Of a stretch of DNA of 9,104 nt, positions 1 through 6,779 are shown one piece after another (position 1 is the first letter of the stretch; every line of letters starts with the position of its first letter). The stretch comes from an uncultured Alphaproteobacteria bacterium. Its GTDB lineage: Bacteria > Pseudomonadota > Alphaproteobacteria > Caulobacterales > Hyphomonadaceae. Below the pieces are notes generated by a model. The model saw nothing but the letters and a program-made list of their open reading frames with translations, did not search any database and was not told the DNA's origin. The stretch spans positions 1-9,104 of the forward strand of contig CAIKXW010000452.1 in the NCBI GenBank assembly GCA_903831485.1. The letters run 5' to 3'. The position numbers and the translations under genes are program-made.

Positions 1-1
1 T

Positions 2-736
2 CTCGGCATGGCCTACGCCATGGTCGCGATCGGCGTCATCGGCTTCATCGTCTGGGCGCACCACATGTACACGGTGGGCATGGACGTGAACCTGAAGGCC
101 TACTTCGTGGCCGCCACGATGATCATCGCGGTTCCAACAGGCATCAAGATATTCTCGTGGATCGCCACGATGTGGGGCGGCTCGATCGAGTTCAAGGTGC
201 CGATGCTCTGGGCGATCGGCTTCATCTTCCTCTTCACCGTCGGCGGTGTCACGGGCGTCGTTCTGGCCAATGCAGGCGTCGATCACTCGCTGCACGACAC
301 GTATTATGTCGTGGCGCACTTCCACTACGTGCTGTCGCTGGGCGCGGTGTTCACTCTGTTCTGCGGCTGGTACTACTGGTTCGAGAAGATGTGGGGCGTG
401 AAGTACAACGGCATGATCGCCGGTGCGCACTTCTGGCTCATGTTCGTCGGTTCGAACCTGATCTTCTTCCCGCAGCATTTCCTCGGGATGCAGGGCATGC
501 CGCGCCGCTACGTCGACTACACCCCTGCGTTCGAGCAGTGGCATCAGTGGTCGACCTACGGTTACTGGATCGCCGCCGCCGCCACGATCGTGTTCTTCAT
601 CGGTCTGGTCGAAGCGATGATCCGCCGCCGCAAGGCCGAGGCAAATCCGTGGGGCGAGGGCGCGACGACGCTGGAATGGACCCTGTCCTCCCCGCCGCCG
701 TTCCACCAGTACAACGACCTTCCGCGGGTCAGGTAA
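2..736 (+). CDS. ctaD: Cytochrome c oxidase subunit I, aa3-type (3' part)
   Basis: This is the C-terminal part of the catalytic subunit of the respiratory aa3 oxidase, which reduces oxygen to water in the inner membrane and pumps protons. The reading frame is open at the window's left edge, so the start and roughly the first half of a ~550-residue protein are missing; the ATG at 8 is internal. Numbering from that ATG, visible hallmarks are the CuB ligand pair His18-His19 (WAHHMYTVG), the K-channel Thr44 and Lys47 (VPTGIKIF), and [15 protein letters not shown] with His96/Asp97 (Mg/propionate region), His104 (heme a3 ligand) and His106 (heme a ligand). These assignments follow the bovine and Rhodobacter enzymes. 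The tail ends in the usual [13 protein letters not shown] segment. The preceding gene is probably ctaC, but it is outside the window. Identification is essentially certain. Confidence 0.97.
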   Translation, partial: LGMAYAMVAIGVIGFIVWAHHMYTVGMDVNLKAYFVAATMIIAVPTGIKIFSWIATMWGGSIEFKVPMLWAIGFIFLFTVGGVTGVVLANAGVDHSLHDTYYVVAHFHYVLSLGAVFTLFCGWYYWFEKMWGVKYNGMIAGAHFWLMFVGSNLIFFPQHFLGMQGMPRRYVDYTPAFEQWHQWSTYGYWIAAAATIVFFIGLVEAMIRRRKAEANPWGEGATTLEWTLSSPPPFHQYNDLPRVR

Positions 737-746
737 CAGGACGCAG

Positions 747-774
747 GCAGGCCGGACCGGATGGTTCGGCCTGC
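747..774 (+). other. 12-bp RNA hairpin in the ctaD-ctaB gap
   Basis: Bases 747-758 pair with 763-774: eleven Watson-Crick pairs and one G-T wobble (755 with 766), with the four-base loop GGAT at 759-762. It begins 10 bases after the ctaD stop and ends 13 bases before the ATG at 788. There is no T-run after it (the next bases are AGCGCTAGACAAG), so it is not a classical rho-independent terminator. It could be a 3' stabiliser or processing element for the upstream ctaD message, or a partial attenuator that lowers ctaB output; this is inference. The in-frame ATG at 761 spans the loop/stem edge. Confidence 0.6.
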
Positions 775-787
775 AGCGCTAGACAAG

Positions 788-1753
788 ATGTCCGAAGCGA
801 CCATCGCCACGCTCTCGCCGACGACCGCCCCCGCGCTGCAGGGGCAGGCGACCGCGATGGACTACGTGCAGCTGATGAAGCCGCGCGTGATGTCGCTGGT
901 GATCTTTACAGCACTCGCAGGTCTCGTTGCGGCCCCTGTCGCGATGAACCCGATCGCGGCAGCCTGCGCCGTCCTGGCGCTCGCCCTCGGCTCCGGCGCG
1001 GCTGGCGCGCTCAACATGTGGTACGACGCCGACATCGACGCAATGATGGCCCGCACAGTCACACGGCCAGTTCCTGCGGGTCTCGTCCGCGCTGAAGATG
1101 CGCTGGCCTTCGGCCTTATCATGTCGCTGATCTCGGTGACGCTGATGGCGCTGGCCGCGACGCCGCTCGCCGCCGGCCTGCTGGCCTTCTCGATCTTCTT
1201 CTACGCCGTGATCTACACAATGTGGCTCAAGCGCTCGACGGCGCAGAACATCGTCATCGGCGGGGCCGCCGGCGCCTTCCCGCCGGTGATCGGCTGGGCT
1301 GCCGCTACCGGGGACGCGCCGACCAACGCCTGGATCCTGTTCGGCCTGATCTTCCTCTGGACCCCGCCGCACTTCTGGGCCCTCGCGCTCTGGACGTCGA
1401 AGGAATACGGCCGCGCCGGCGTGCCGATGCTTCCCGTGACGCGTGGTGCGAAGGAAACGCGGATGCAGATCCTGATCTATACGCTTGTCGTTGCTCCGTT
1501 TGGCCTCCTGCCGGCCTTCACCGGCCTTGGCGGCTGGATCTACCTCGCCGTGTCGGCAATCGGCGGCGCCGCCTTCCTCTGGTGCGCCGTCCGCGTATTC
1601 CTCAGCCGCGCCGGCGACGATGATGCTCCCGCCGACATGCGTCACGCGAAGAAGATGTTCGCGATTTCGATCTTCTATCTGTTCGCCCTGTTCGGTGCGC
1701 TCCTCGTCGAGCGCGTGCTTCCGCTGCACTTCCCGCTGTTCGGAGGCGCGTGA
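788..1753 (+). CDS. ctaB: Protoheme IX farnesyltransferase (heme O synthase)
   Basis: It transfers a farnesyl group to the vinyl side chain of protoheme IX to make heme O, the precursor of the heme A used by the aa3 oxidase; it acts as a polytopic inner-membrane UbiA-family prenyltransferase. From the ATG at 788 it is 321 residues. The family signatures are clear: MKPRVMSLVIFTAL at 30-43, the first Asp-rich motif NMWYDADID at 76-84 followed by RTVTRP, YTMWLKRSTAQNIVIGGAAGA at 143-163, and TPPHFWALAL at 192-201. An in-frame ATG at 761 would add nine residues, but it lies at the loop of a strong hairpin, so I prefer 788; neither start has a convincing Shine-Dalgarno site. It ends by sharing one base with the next gene's ATG. 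Its place between ctaD and ctaG is the usual alphaproteobacterial arrangement. Confidence 0.95.
   Translation: MSEATIATLSPTTAPALQGQATAMDYVQLMKPRVMSLVIFTALAGLVAAPVAMNPIAAACAVLALALGSGAAGALNMWYDADIDAMMARTVTRPVPAGLVRAEDALAFGLIMSLISVTLMALAATPLAAGLLAFSIFFYAVIYTMWLKRSTAQNIVIGGAAGAFPPVIGWAAATGDAPTNAWILFGLIFLWTPPHFWALALWTSKEYGRAGVPMLPVTRGAKETRMQILIYTLVVAPFGLLPAFTGLGGWIYLAVSAIGGAAFLWCAVRVFLSRAGDDDAPADMRHAKKMFAISIFYLFALFGALLVERVLPLHFPLFGGA
1742..1746 (+). promoter_or_regulatory. Shine-Dalgarno site for the CoxF-like gene
   Basis: GGAGG lies inside the last codons of ctaB, six bases before the ATG at 1753 and only three before an in-frame GTG at 1750. The spacing selects the ATG as start and suggests translational coupling with ctaB. 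Confidence 0.7.
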
Positions 1754-2079
1754 TGCTCGACAAGGATCAGGTCAAGGACTGGGACGGTGAGCCCGAAGTG
1801 AAGGGCGCGCCTGCGTCGAACCCGCCACCGTTACAGCCTGCAGCGGCCACCCGCCCCGACATTGGCGCGATGCTGATGAGCTCACGCGAAGCGATCCCCA
1901 CGGGCGAACATGTCATCCTGACGCCCGCCGAAGTCGCTGCCCGCAAGAAGCGCAACGGCTGGATCGCGCTAGCGCTCGGCGGCTTCGTGATTCTCGTCTT
2001 CGTGCTGACCATGGCCAAGGTTGGCGGCGGCGCTGGCGTGCCCGAGGTCTACCGCATCCCGTCGAGTTCTTCGAAATGA
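1753..2079 (+). CDS. Small single-helix membrane protein, CoxF-like
   Basis: A 108-residue protein of unknown biochemical role in the oxidase assembly cluster. The first ~65 residues are hydrophilic and Pro/Ala-rich with no fold I recognise. LTPAEVAARKKRNGW then leads into one hydrophobic helix at about 70-88, with a short polar tail ending in SSSSK. The basic KKR before the helix suggests the N-terminus stays in the cytoplasm. A small one-helix protein in this slot between ctaB and ctaG is typical of Alphaproteobacteria and is often annotated CoxF; the RKKRNGW-helix arrangement fits, but the long N-terminal region makes the match tentative. The start ATG shares its A with the ctaB stop, and the stop overlaps the ctaG start by four bases (ATGA). 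That tight coupling supports a real gene with a job in oxidase biogenesis. Confidence 0.8.
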   Translation: MLDKDQVKDWDGEPEVKGAPASNPPPLQPAAATRPDIGAMLMSSREAIPTGEHVILTPAEVAARKKRNGWIALALGGFVILVFVLTMAKVGGGAGVPEVYRIPSSSSK

Positions 2080-2642
2080 GAACACGCTCGCGCATCACGG
2101 CTCTTGTCCTCTCTGGCGTCGCCGTGGGAATGCTAGGCCTCGCCTATGCCGCGGAGCCGCTCTACAAGGCGTTTTGCGCCGTTACCGGATTTGGCGGCAC
2201 GACGCAGGTGGCGACAGAACGCCCAAAGGAAATCCTCGACCGTGTCGTCCGCGTCTATTTCGACACCAATGTCGAGACCGGCGCGCCGCTCGCGTTCCGT
2301 CCCTCACAGCCGTTCGTCGATGTCCGCATCGGCGAGACGATGATGACGTTTTTCGAACTGACCAACACGTCGGACGAGCCTGTTCGCGCGATGGCCAGCA
2401 AGAATGTCGTGCCGCACAAGGCCGGCGTCTATTTCGAGAAGATCGAGTGCTTCTGCTTCGAGGAGCAGACGTACAAGCCGGGTGAGTCGGTCAAATTGCC
2501 GGTGGTTTTCTTCATCTCCCCGGAGATGGCGAAGAACCCCAATGCCGACGACATTCACGGAATCACGCTGTCTTACACATACTACCGCGCAACCGGCCCT
2601 GAGACGGTTGCGCGGCTTGAGGACGCATCCGCGGTCAACTAG
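2076..2642 (+). CDS. ctaG: Cytochrome c oxidase assembly protein CtaG/Cox11
   Basis: This copper chaperone delivers Cu(I) to the CuB site of subunit I. It is 188 residues, normal for bacterial Cox11. An N-terminal anchor helix spans about 8-26, followed by a periplasmic domain. Copper-binding cysteines are visible: Cys34 in the YKAFCAVTGFGGT segment and Cys125/Cys127 in the CFCF motif of YFEKIECFCFEEQ. The following PGESVKLPVVFFISPE and the GITLSYTYY strand are also family-typical. The start overlaps the preceding stop as ATGA; no strong Shine-Dalgarno site is seen, so it probably relies on coupling. The 3' end of the coding region contains a perfect 11-bp inverted repeat. Identification is secure from the copper motif and the neighbours. 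Confidence 0.96.
   Translation: MRTRSRITALVLSGVAVGMLGLAYAAEPLYKAFCAVTGFGGTTQVATERPKEILDRVVRVYFDTNVETGAPLAFRPSQPFVDVRIGETMMTFFELTNTSDEPVRAMASKNVVPHKAGVYFEKIECFCFEEQTYKPGESVKLPVVFFISPEMAKNPNADDIHGITLSYTYYRATGPETVARLEDASAVN
2585..2615 (+). other. Perfect 11-bp inverted repeat inside the 3' end of ctaG
   Basis: Bases 2585-2595 (CCGCGCAACCG) are exactly complementary to 2605-2615, with a nine-base loop at 2596-2604. It sits over codons for residues 170-180 of CtaG, starting 58 bases before the end of the gene. No T-run follows. In RNA it would form a very stable stem just before the 71-base ctaG-ctaE gap; a role in message processing or stability between assembly-factor and subunit genes is inference. 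Confidence 0.55.
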
Positions 2643-2667
2643 ACCAGCGGTAGGAAAGACTGGGTCT

Positions 2668-2693
2668 GCGGCAAGGCCTCTTCGCCACGCCGC
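2668..2693 (+). other. Weak interrupted hairpin in the ctaG-ctaE gap
   Basis: GCGGC at 2668-2672 pairs with GCCGC at 2689-2693. After a two-by-two mismatch, GGC at 2675-2677 pairs with GCC at 2684-2686. It lies in the 71-base gap upstream of ctaE and has no T-run. It may be chance in GC-rich DNA; I see no promoter-like sequence in this gap. Confidence 0.25.
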
Positions 2694-2713
2694 GCAATGT
2701 AGGGACTGAAGCC

Positions 2714-3619
2714 ATGGCGGGCGACGTCAAGCACGACTATCACCTTGTGAAGCCGAGCCCATGGCCGTTGCTGGCCTCGCTCTCGCTGCTCATGCTCGCG
2801 CTGGGCACCGCCGGTTTCATGAAGGGCCTGTGGTTCATTCCGGCCGGCGCACTCTGGGCGTTCCTCCCCGGCTTCGTCTGTCTCGTATTCGTGCTCATCG
2901 GCTGGTGGGGCGACGTCATCAAGGAAAGCCGCGGCGGCGATCATAGCGAGGTCGTGCAGATCTCCCTGCGCTACGGCATGGTCCTGTTCATCGCTTCGGA
3001 AGTGATGTTCTTCGTGGCGTGGTTCTGGTCGTTCTTCGAGATGACCATCTTCCACGCGCTCCGCGCCAGCGCCACGCACGCGGACCTCGCCAACCCGGCG
3101 CTTGAGTCGCTGGTGAGCTGGTCGAAATGGCCGGTCACGCAGGTCGATGGCCATCAGGTCGTGCCGTTCGACCCCTTCCACCTGCCTCTGATCAACACGC
3201 TGATCCTGCTGCTTTCGGGCACGACCGTCACGTGGGCTCACCACGCCCTTCAGGTCGGCGACCGCAAGAGCGCCATCACGGGCCTCACGCTTACCGTCAT
3301 CCTCGGCCTCTGCTTTACGGCGCTTCAGGTCGTCGAATACGCTGAAGCCGGCTTCTCCTACGACGGCTCGATCTACGGCTCGGCGTTCTTCATGGCGACT
3401 GGTTTCCACGGCGCACACGTCGTGATCGGCACCATCTTCCTGATGGTCTGCCTCGGCCGCCTGCTGGCCGGCGGCATGAAGCCGGAAAAGCATCTCGGCT
3501 TCGAGTTCGCCGCCTGGTACTGGCACTTCGTCGACGTGGTGTGGCTCTTCCTCTTCGCCTTCGTCTACGTGACGCCGCACCTGGTCTGGGGCGCTGGCCC
3601 GCCGGGCTCGGGTCACTGA
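2714..3619 (+). CDS. ctaE: Cytochrome c oxidase subunit III
   Basis: The non-catalytic third core subunit of the aa3 oxidase, which stabilises subunit I and sustains proton uptake through the D-channel. It is 301 residues with seven likely membrane helices. Family signatures include HDYHLVKPSPWPL near the N-terminus (7-19), SEVMFFVAWFWSFFE at 95-109 with Glu96 equivalent to the buried glutamate of bovine subunit III, TWAHHAL at 173-179, FHGAHVVIGTIFL at 231-243, and AWYWHFVDVVWLFLF at 267-281. The start ATG is preceded by AGGGA at 2701-2705, eight bases away, so this gene has its own ribosome site, unlike ctaG. It follows ctaG after 71 bases and is followed closely by the unrecognised membrane protein. 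Also called coxC. Confidence 0.97.
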   Translation: MAGDVKHDYHLVKPSPWPLLASLSLLMLALGTAGFMKGLWFIPAGALWAFLPGFVCLVFVLIGWWGDVIKESRGGDHSEVVQISLRYGMVLFIASEVMFFVAWFWSFFEMTIFHALRASATHADLANPALESLVSWSKWPVTQVDGHQVVPFDPFHLPLINTLILLLSGTTVTWAHHALQVGDRKSAITGLTLTVILGLCFTALQVVEYAEAGFSYDGSIYGSAFFMATGFHGAHVVIGTIFLMVCLGRLLAGGMKPEKHLGFEFAAWYWHFVDVVWLFLFAFVYVTPHLVWGAGPPGSGH

Positions 3620-3627
3620 CGAATGGT

Positions 3628-3633
3628 AGGTGA
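3628..3633 (+). promoter_or_regulatory. Shine-Dalgarno site for the gene at 3637
   Basis: AGGTGA, with its AGG six bases before the ATG at 3637. The in-frame GTG at 3634 immediately abuts this site and is too close to be served by it, so the ATG is the better start. Confidence 0.6.
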
Positions 3634-3636
3634 GTG

Positions 3637-4263
3637 ATGGCAAGGAAGGCGGCGCTTTTCGGCTTCCTCGCGATCCTGGCAGTGACGATCGCCCTCTGGC
3701 TGTCGGCGCTGCTGCCCTTCCTCACCAATGGTCGTCCGCTGATTGATACCGCCCAGCAGATCTGGAGCGGCGGCGGCTTCTCCACCCTCGACTCATCCTT
3801 CCGCTCGGGCCGCGACGTCGTCCTTGCACCGCGTTTCAACCCGTATGGCGTTTTGCTCACCGGCACGTTGCTGATGCTCGCTGCGGGCGGAGCCGCAGCC
3901 GCCGCCATCGTTCTGTGGCGCAAGTCGAAAGTCTGGTTCGCCGTCGGCGCCGCCATCGCGGCGCTACTTCTGGGCGCGGCCGGCAACTGGTTCATTGCAA
4001 CGCAATGGCAGGGCGATTCCGCCTTCCCGCCCGGCTATCTCAACGCCGACCTGCTCTATGCGCTCTCCAAGACATTCAACACGCTGTTCTACATCGGCTT
4101 TGCGCTGTTTGCTGTCTCGACGGTGCTCGTCATCGCCGGCGTCGCCACGCGCGAGAACCCGCTCGGTTTCCAGGTGGTCGCGATCAATTGGGTCTTGCTT
4201 GCGGCATCGTGGCTCGTCATCTTTGTTGTGCTGTTCGTGCTCCCATATCCCGGTGGGGATTGA
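3637..4263 (+). CDS. Unrecognised five-helix membrane protein in the cox cluster
   Basis: I do not recognise this 208-residue protein. It has five likely membrane helices at about 6-28, 70-94, 98-120, 148-170 and 181-203. A polar loop of about 40 residues (30-69, with NGRPLIDTAQQIWSGGGF) separates helix 1 from helix 2, and a second loop at 121-147 has FPPGYLNADLL. It has no cysteine pair and no obvious metal or nucleotide motif; the only candidates for function are aromatic and charged loop residues. The AGGTGA site supports the ATG at 3637, 17 bases after ctaE. The next gene, DUF983, starts nine bases after the stop, with a GAGGA site overlapping it. Base and codon use match the neighbours. 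Position between ctaE and DUF983/SURF1 suggests a role in oxidase biogenesis or membrane anchoring, by inference only. Confidence 0.85.
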   Translation: MARKAALFGFLAILAVTIALWLSALLPFLTNGRPLIDTAQQIWSGGGFSTLDSSFRSGRDVVLAPRFNPYGVLLTGTLLMLAAGGAAAAAIVLWRKSKVWFAVGAAIAALLLGAAGNWFIATQWQGDSAFPPGYLNADLLYALSKTFNTLFYIGFALFAVSTVLVIAGVATRENPLGFQVVAINWVLLAASWLVIFVVLFVLPYPGGD

Positions 4264-4272
4264 GGAATACAC

Positions 4273-4644
4273 ATGGCCGTCTCAGCCCTTTCCGCTGGTC
4301 TCCGCTGTCGCTGCCCGAACTGCGGCGAGGGGCCAGTGTTTCGAGGATTTCTCAAGTTCAGGGAACGCTGCGAAGCCTGCGGCGCTGACCTGACAGTCGC
4401 CGATGCCGGCGACGGCCCGGCCTTCTTCGTGATGTTCGCAGCCCTGATCTTCATCGTGCCGCTGGCGATGTTCTTCGAGTTCGGCATCCGCCCGCCGGGC
4501 TGGGTTCACATTCTCATCTGGCCGCCGGTCACGATCGCCTTCTGCGTCACGCTGCTGCGCCCCATCAAGGCGCTGATGTTCGCGCTGCAATGGAAGCACA
4601 AGGCCGGTCAGGCGCGCTTCGTTGACGATACGACGCAGCAGTAG
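4273..4644 (+). CDS. DUF983 family membrane protein with paired CxxC motifs
   Basis: A 123-residue DUF983 protein, a family commonly found in alphaproteobacterial oxidase clusters with no settled biochemical role. The N-terminus carries two CxxC pairs, Cys14/Cys17 (CPNCG) and Cys33/Cys36 (CEACGADL), in the layout of a small zinc ribbon, plus an extra Cys12. The family-typical DAGDGPAFFVM at 45-55 leads into two helices at about 50-70 and 76-98, and the tail is basic. The cysteine head probably faces the cytoplasm. GAGGA at 4262-4266, six bases from the ATG, gives a clear start. Metal binding or a part in heme or copper insertion are plausible guesses. Its placement before SURF1 is as in other Alphaproteobacteria. 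Confidence 0.93.
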   Translation: MAVSALSAGLRCRCPNCGEGPVFRGFLKFRERCEACGADLTVADAGDGPAFFVMFAALIFIVPLAMFFEFGIRPPGWVHILIWPPVTIAFCVTLLRPIKALMFALQWKHKAGQARFVDDTTQQ

Positions 4645-4677
4645 CGCGCAGGCCGCTTGCCGGGCTACACCATCCCC

Positions 4678-5379
4678 ATGCATTTCCGCCCCTATCCGCT
4701 GCTCACGGCGTTCGCCATTCCGGTGCTTGTGCTGCTCGTGTGGCTCGGCGTGTGGCAAGCCCAGCGCGCCGACTGGAAGACAGCGGAGGTCGCGAGCTTC
4801 AAGGAGCGCCTCGATGCGCCGGCGATGCAGATCGATGCAATCTGCGCCGCCGGCATCGCGGAACAGCAGATCATGATGACCCCGCCCTCAGACGGCGCCG
4901 CCATCCGCCTGTTCGGCATGCGCGCGTCGGGCAAGCCGGGCTGGAAAGTGTTCCAGGCATCAGCCATGTGCGGCAGGCACATCCTCGTCCAGAAGGGCTT
5001 CGAGGAACTCGTGATCGGCGGGCCCGGCGGCGTCTCGCCGGCTCCGCCGCCGCCCTGGCCGGATCGCTACATCGTCGCGCCCTGGCCCGAGAAGCCGGCC
5101 ATGGCCAGCGACAATGATCCCTCTGCGAATGAGTGGCACTGGATGGACGCCCCCGCCATCGCCGCCGCCCTCGACCAGCCCGACCTCGACACCCGCTTCG
5201 TGATCCTGCCCCTCGACGGGATGCCGGACTTCCTCGTCCGCACGCCTCCGGAGACGCATGTCGGCTATTCGGTCACCTGGTTCGGGATGGCGATTGCCTT
5301 CGTGGTGATATACGGGCTTTTCCACATGCGGGCAGGGCGCTTGCGGTTCGGCAAGGCCAGAAGCGAGGCGAAAGAATGA
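4678..5379 (+). CDS. SURF1-family oxidase assembly protein
   Basis: SURF1 proteins help insert heme a into subunit I of the aa3 oxidase. From the ATG at 4678 this is 233 residues: an N-terminal helix at about 8-27 ending in the signature WLGVWQAQRADWK, a periplasmic domain with GWKVFQASAMCGRHILVQKGF at 88-108 and NEWHWMDAPAIAAAL at 151-165, and a C-terminal helix with THVGYSVTWFGMAIAFVVIYGLF at 193-215. His194 in that motif matches the conserved His proposed to bind heme a in Paracoccus Surf1. The middle is divergent and contains two cysteines (56 and 98). No good Shine-Dalgarno precedes 4678; a TTG at 4657 with a weak AGG four bases upstream could add seven residues, so the start is uncertain. 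The stop overlaps the thrC start (ATGA). Confidence 0.9.
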   Translation: MHFRPYPLLTAFAIPVLVLLVWLGVWQAQRADWKTAEVASFKERLDAPAMQIDAICAAGIAEQQIMMTPPSDGAAIRLFGMRASGKPGWKVFQASAMCGRHILVQKGFEELVIGGPGGVSPAPPPPWPDRYIVAPWPEKPAMASDNDPSANEWHWMDAPAIAAALDQPDLDTRFVILPLDGMPDFLVRTPPETHVGYSVTWFGMAIAFVVIYGLFHMRAGRLRFGKARSEAKE

Positions 5380-6779
5380 AGTACGTCTCGACCCGCGGGC
5401 ATTCCGAAGCGGTGGATTTCCTCACCGCCAGCCTCGCAGGCCTCGCCCCCGACGGCGGTCTCTACACGCCCGTCAGCTGGCCGCAGATCCCGCGTCCGAA
5501 GCCGGGCGACACCTATGTGGAAACCGCCACGCGCGTGCTCTCCGCCTTCGCAGGGGGCACGCTGTCCGACGATGTGATCCGCACGCTGGCGGAGCGCGCC
5601 TACGCTCCCTTCGCACACCAGTCCGTCGCGCCGCTCGTTGAGGTCAGCCCCAACCGCTGGATGCTCGAACTGCACCACGGCCCGACGCTCGCCTTCAAGG
5701 ACGTGGCGATGCGCCTGATCGCGCAACTCTACGACCATGTCCTCGAACAGCGCGGCGAGCGCATGACCATCCTCTGCGCCACCTCCGGCGATACGGGCGG
5801 CGCCGCAGCCTCAGCCTTCGCTGGATCGACGCGCGTCGACATGGTGATCCTGCACCCGCACAATCGCGTCTCGCCGACGCAGCGCCTGTTCATGACGGCG
5901 ACCGGCGCAGACAACGTCCACAACCTGGCGCTCGAAGGCGACTTCGACGGCACGCAGGCGATCCTGAAACAGCTGATCGGCGACGAACAGTTCAAGCGCC
6001 GCGTCGGTCTTGCCGCGGTCAACTCGATCAACTGGACGCGCGTCGCAGCCCAGAGCGTCTACTTCGCGCAGGCGCAAGCCCAGCTCGGCGCCGACCGCCC
6101 CATCCATTTCGTGGTGCCCACCGGCAATTTCGGCGACGCGCTCGCCGGCTATGTGGCTTCGCGCGCCGGCCTCCTGAACAGCTTCCGCATCACCGCCGCC
6201 GTCAACGCCAACGACGCCATGGCGCGTCTCCTGTCCGGCCAGCCGCTGACCCGCGGCGAGACCGCCCCGACAATCAGCCCCGCCATGGACATCCAGCTGC
6301 CCAGCAATTTCGAACGCCTGTTCTTCGAAGCCACCAGTGCAAATGGCGATCCCACCGCCCGCAACGGCGCTATCGTCGCAAAGGCCTACGCTGAACTTGC
6401 AGGGAGTGGGCGGGGCGCCATTCCCGCCGACGTGTCCGCGCGCCTCGCCTCCATGGGCCTAGACGGCCAGCGCGTCAGCGACGCCGAGACACGCGAGGAG
6501 ATGAAACGCACGCTCGCCGAAACCGGCTGGGTTGTCTGTCCGCACACCGCCGTCGGCCTCGCCGCAGCCCGCCGCGTGAAGCACGATGGCCCTGTCGTCA
6601 CGCTGGCCACTGCTCACGCCGCCAAATTCCCTGAAACGGTCCACGAAGTCCTCGGCGTCGACGCGCCGCTGCCGCCCCGCGTACACGCGTTCGCCTCGCG
6701 CACTGAAAAGTTCGACACCGGCCCGATGAGCGCCGACTTCGTGCGCGACCGCATCCTCTCGATCGCCGCGAAATCCTGA
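5376..6779 (+). CDS. thrC: Threonine synthase
   Basis: A PLP-dependent cytoplasmic enzyme converting O-phospho-L-homoserine to threonine and phosphate, the last step of threonine synthesis. It has 467 residues, typical of the longer bacterial/fungal-type enzymes. The N-terminus MKYVSTRGHSEAVDFLTASLAGLAPDGGLY is diagnostic. The PLP lysine is Lys108 in HHGPTLAFKDVAMR, the phosphate-binding loops are CATSGDTGGAA at 134-144 and VPTGNFGDALAGY at 247-259, and CPHTAVGLAAA lies near 388-398. A longer open frame extends upstream from this ATG inside SURF1 sequence, but the homology begins here and GAGG at 5365-5368 is well spaced (seven bases). The ATG overlaps the SURF1 stop by four bases, and the stop shares a base with the peptidase start, so all three are probably co-translated. 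Confidence 0.97.
   Translation: MKYVSTRGHSEAVDFLTASLAGLAPDGGLYTPVSWPQIPRPKPGDTYVETATRVLSAFAGGTLSDDVIRTLAERAYAPFAHQSVAPLVEVSPNRWMLELHHGPTLAFKDVAMRLIAQLYDHVLEQRGERMTILCATSGDTGGAAASAFAGSTRVDMVILHPHNRVSPTQRLFMTATGADNVHNLALEGDFDGTQAILKQLIGDEQFKRRVGLAAVNSINWTRVAAQSVYFAQAQAQLGADRPIHFVVPTGNFGDALAGYVASRAGLLNSFRITAAVNANDAMARLLSGQPLTRGETAPTISPAMDIQLPSNFERLFFEATSANGDPTARNGAIVAKAYAELAGSGRGAIPADVSARLASMGLDGQRVSDAETREEMKRTLAETGWVVCPHTAVGLAAARRVKHDGPVVTLATAHAAKFPETVHEVLGVDAPLPPRVHAFASRTEKFDTGPMSADFVRDRILSIAAKS

Noticed and set aside
747..787. Rho-independent terminator after ctaD
   Set aside because: The hairpin is strong but has no T-run after it, and ctaB follows at once, so a full terminator call is not supported.
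157..1095. Long + strand frame crossing the ctaD-ctaB junction
   Set aside because: An Arg-rich out-of-frame product overlapping two certain genes, with no domain signature.
3594..3619. GCCC-GCC-GGGC palindrome at the end of ctaE as a terminator
   Set aside because: Only four base pairs with a three-base loop and no T-run; expected by chance at this GC content.
2639..3643. 1-kb open frame on the - strand opposite ctaE
   Set aside because: The translation is low-complexity, rich in charged residues (E, R, D, H), as expected opposite a membrane-protein gene; ctaE is unambiguous.
5133..5375. Upstream extension of the thrC reading frame, giving a 548-residue product
   Set aside because: This stretch is SURF1 coding sequence in another frame. 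Threonine synthase homology begins exactly at the ATG at 5376, which has a well-placed GAGG.
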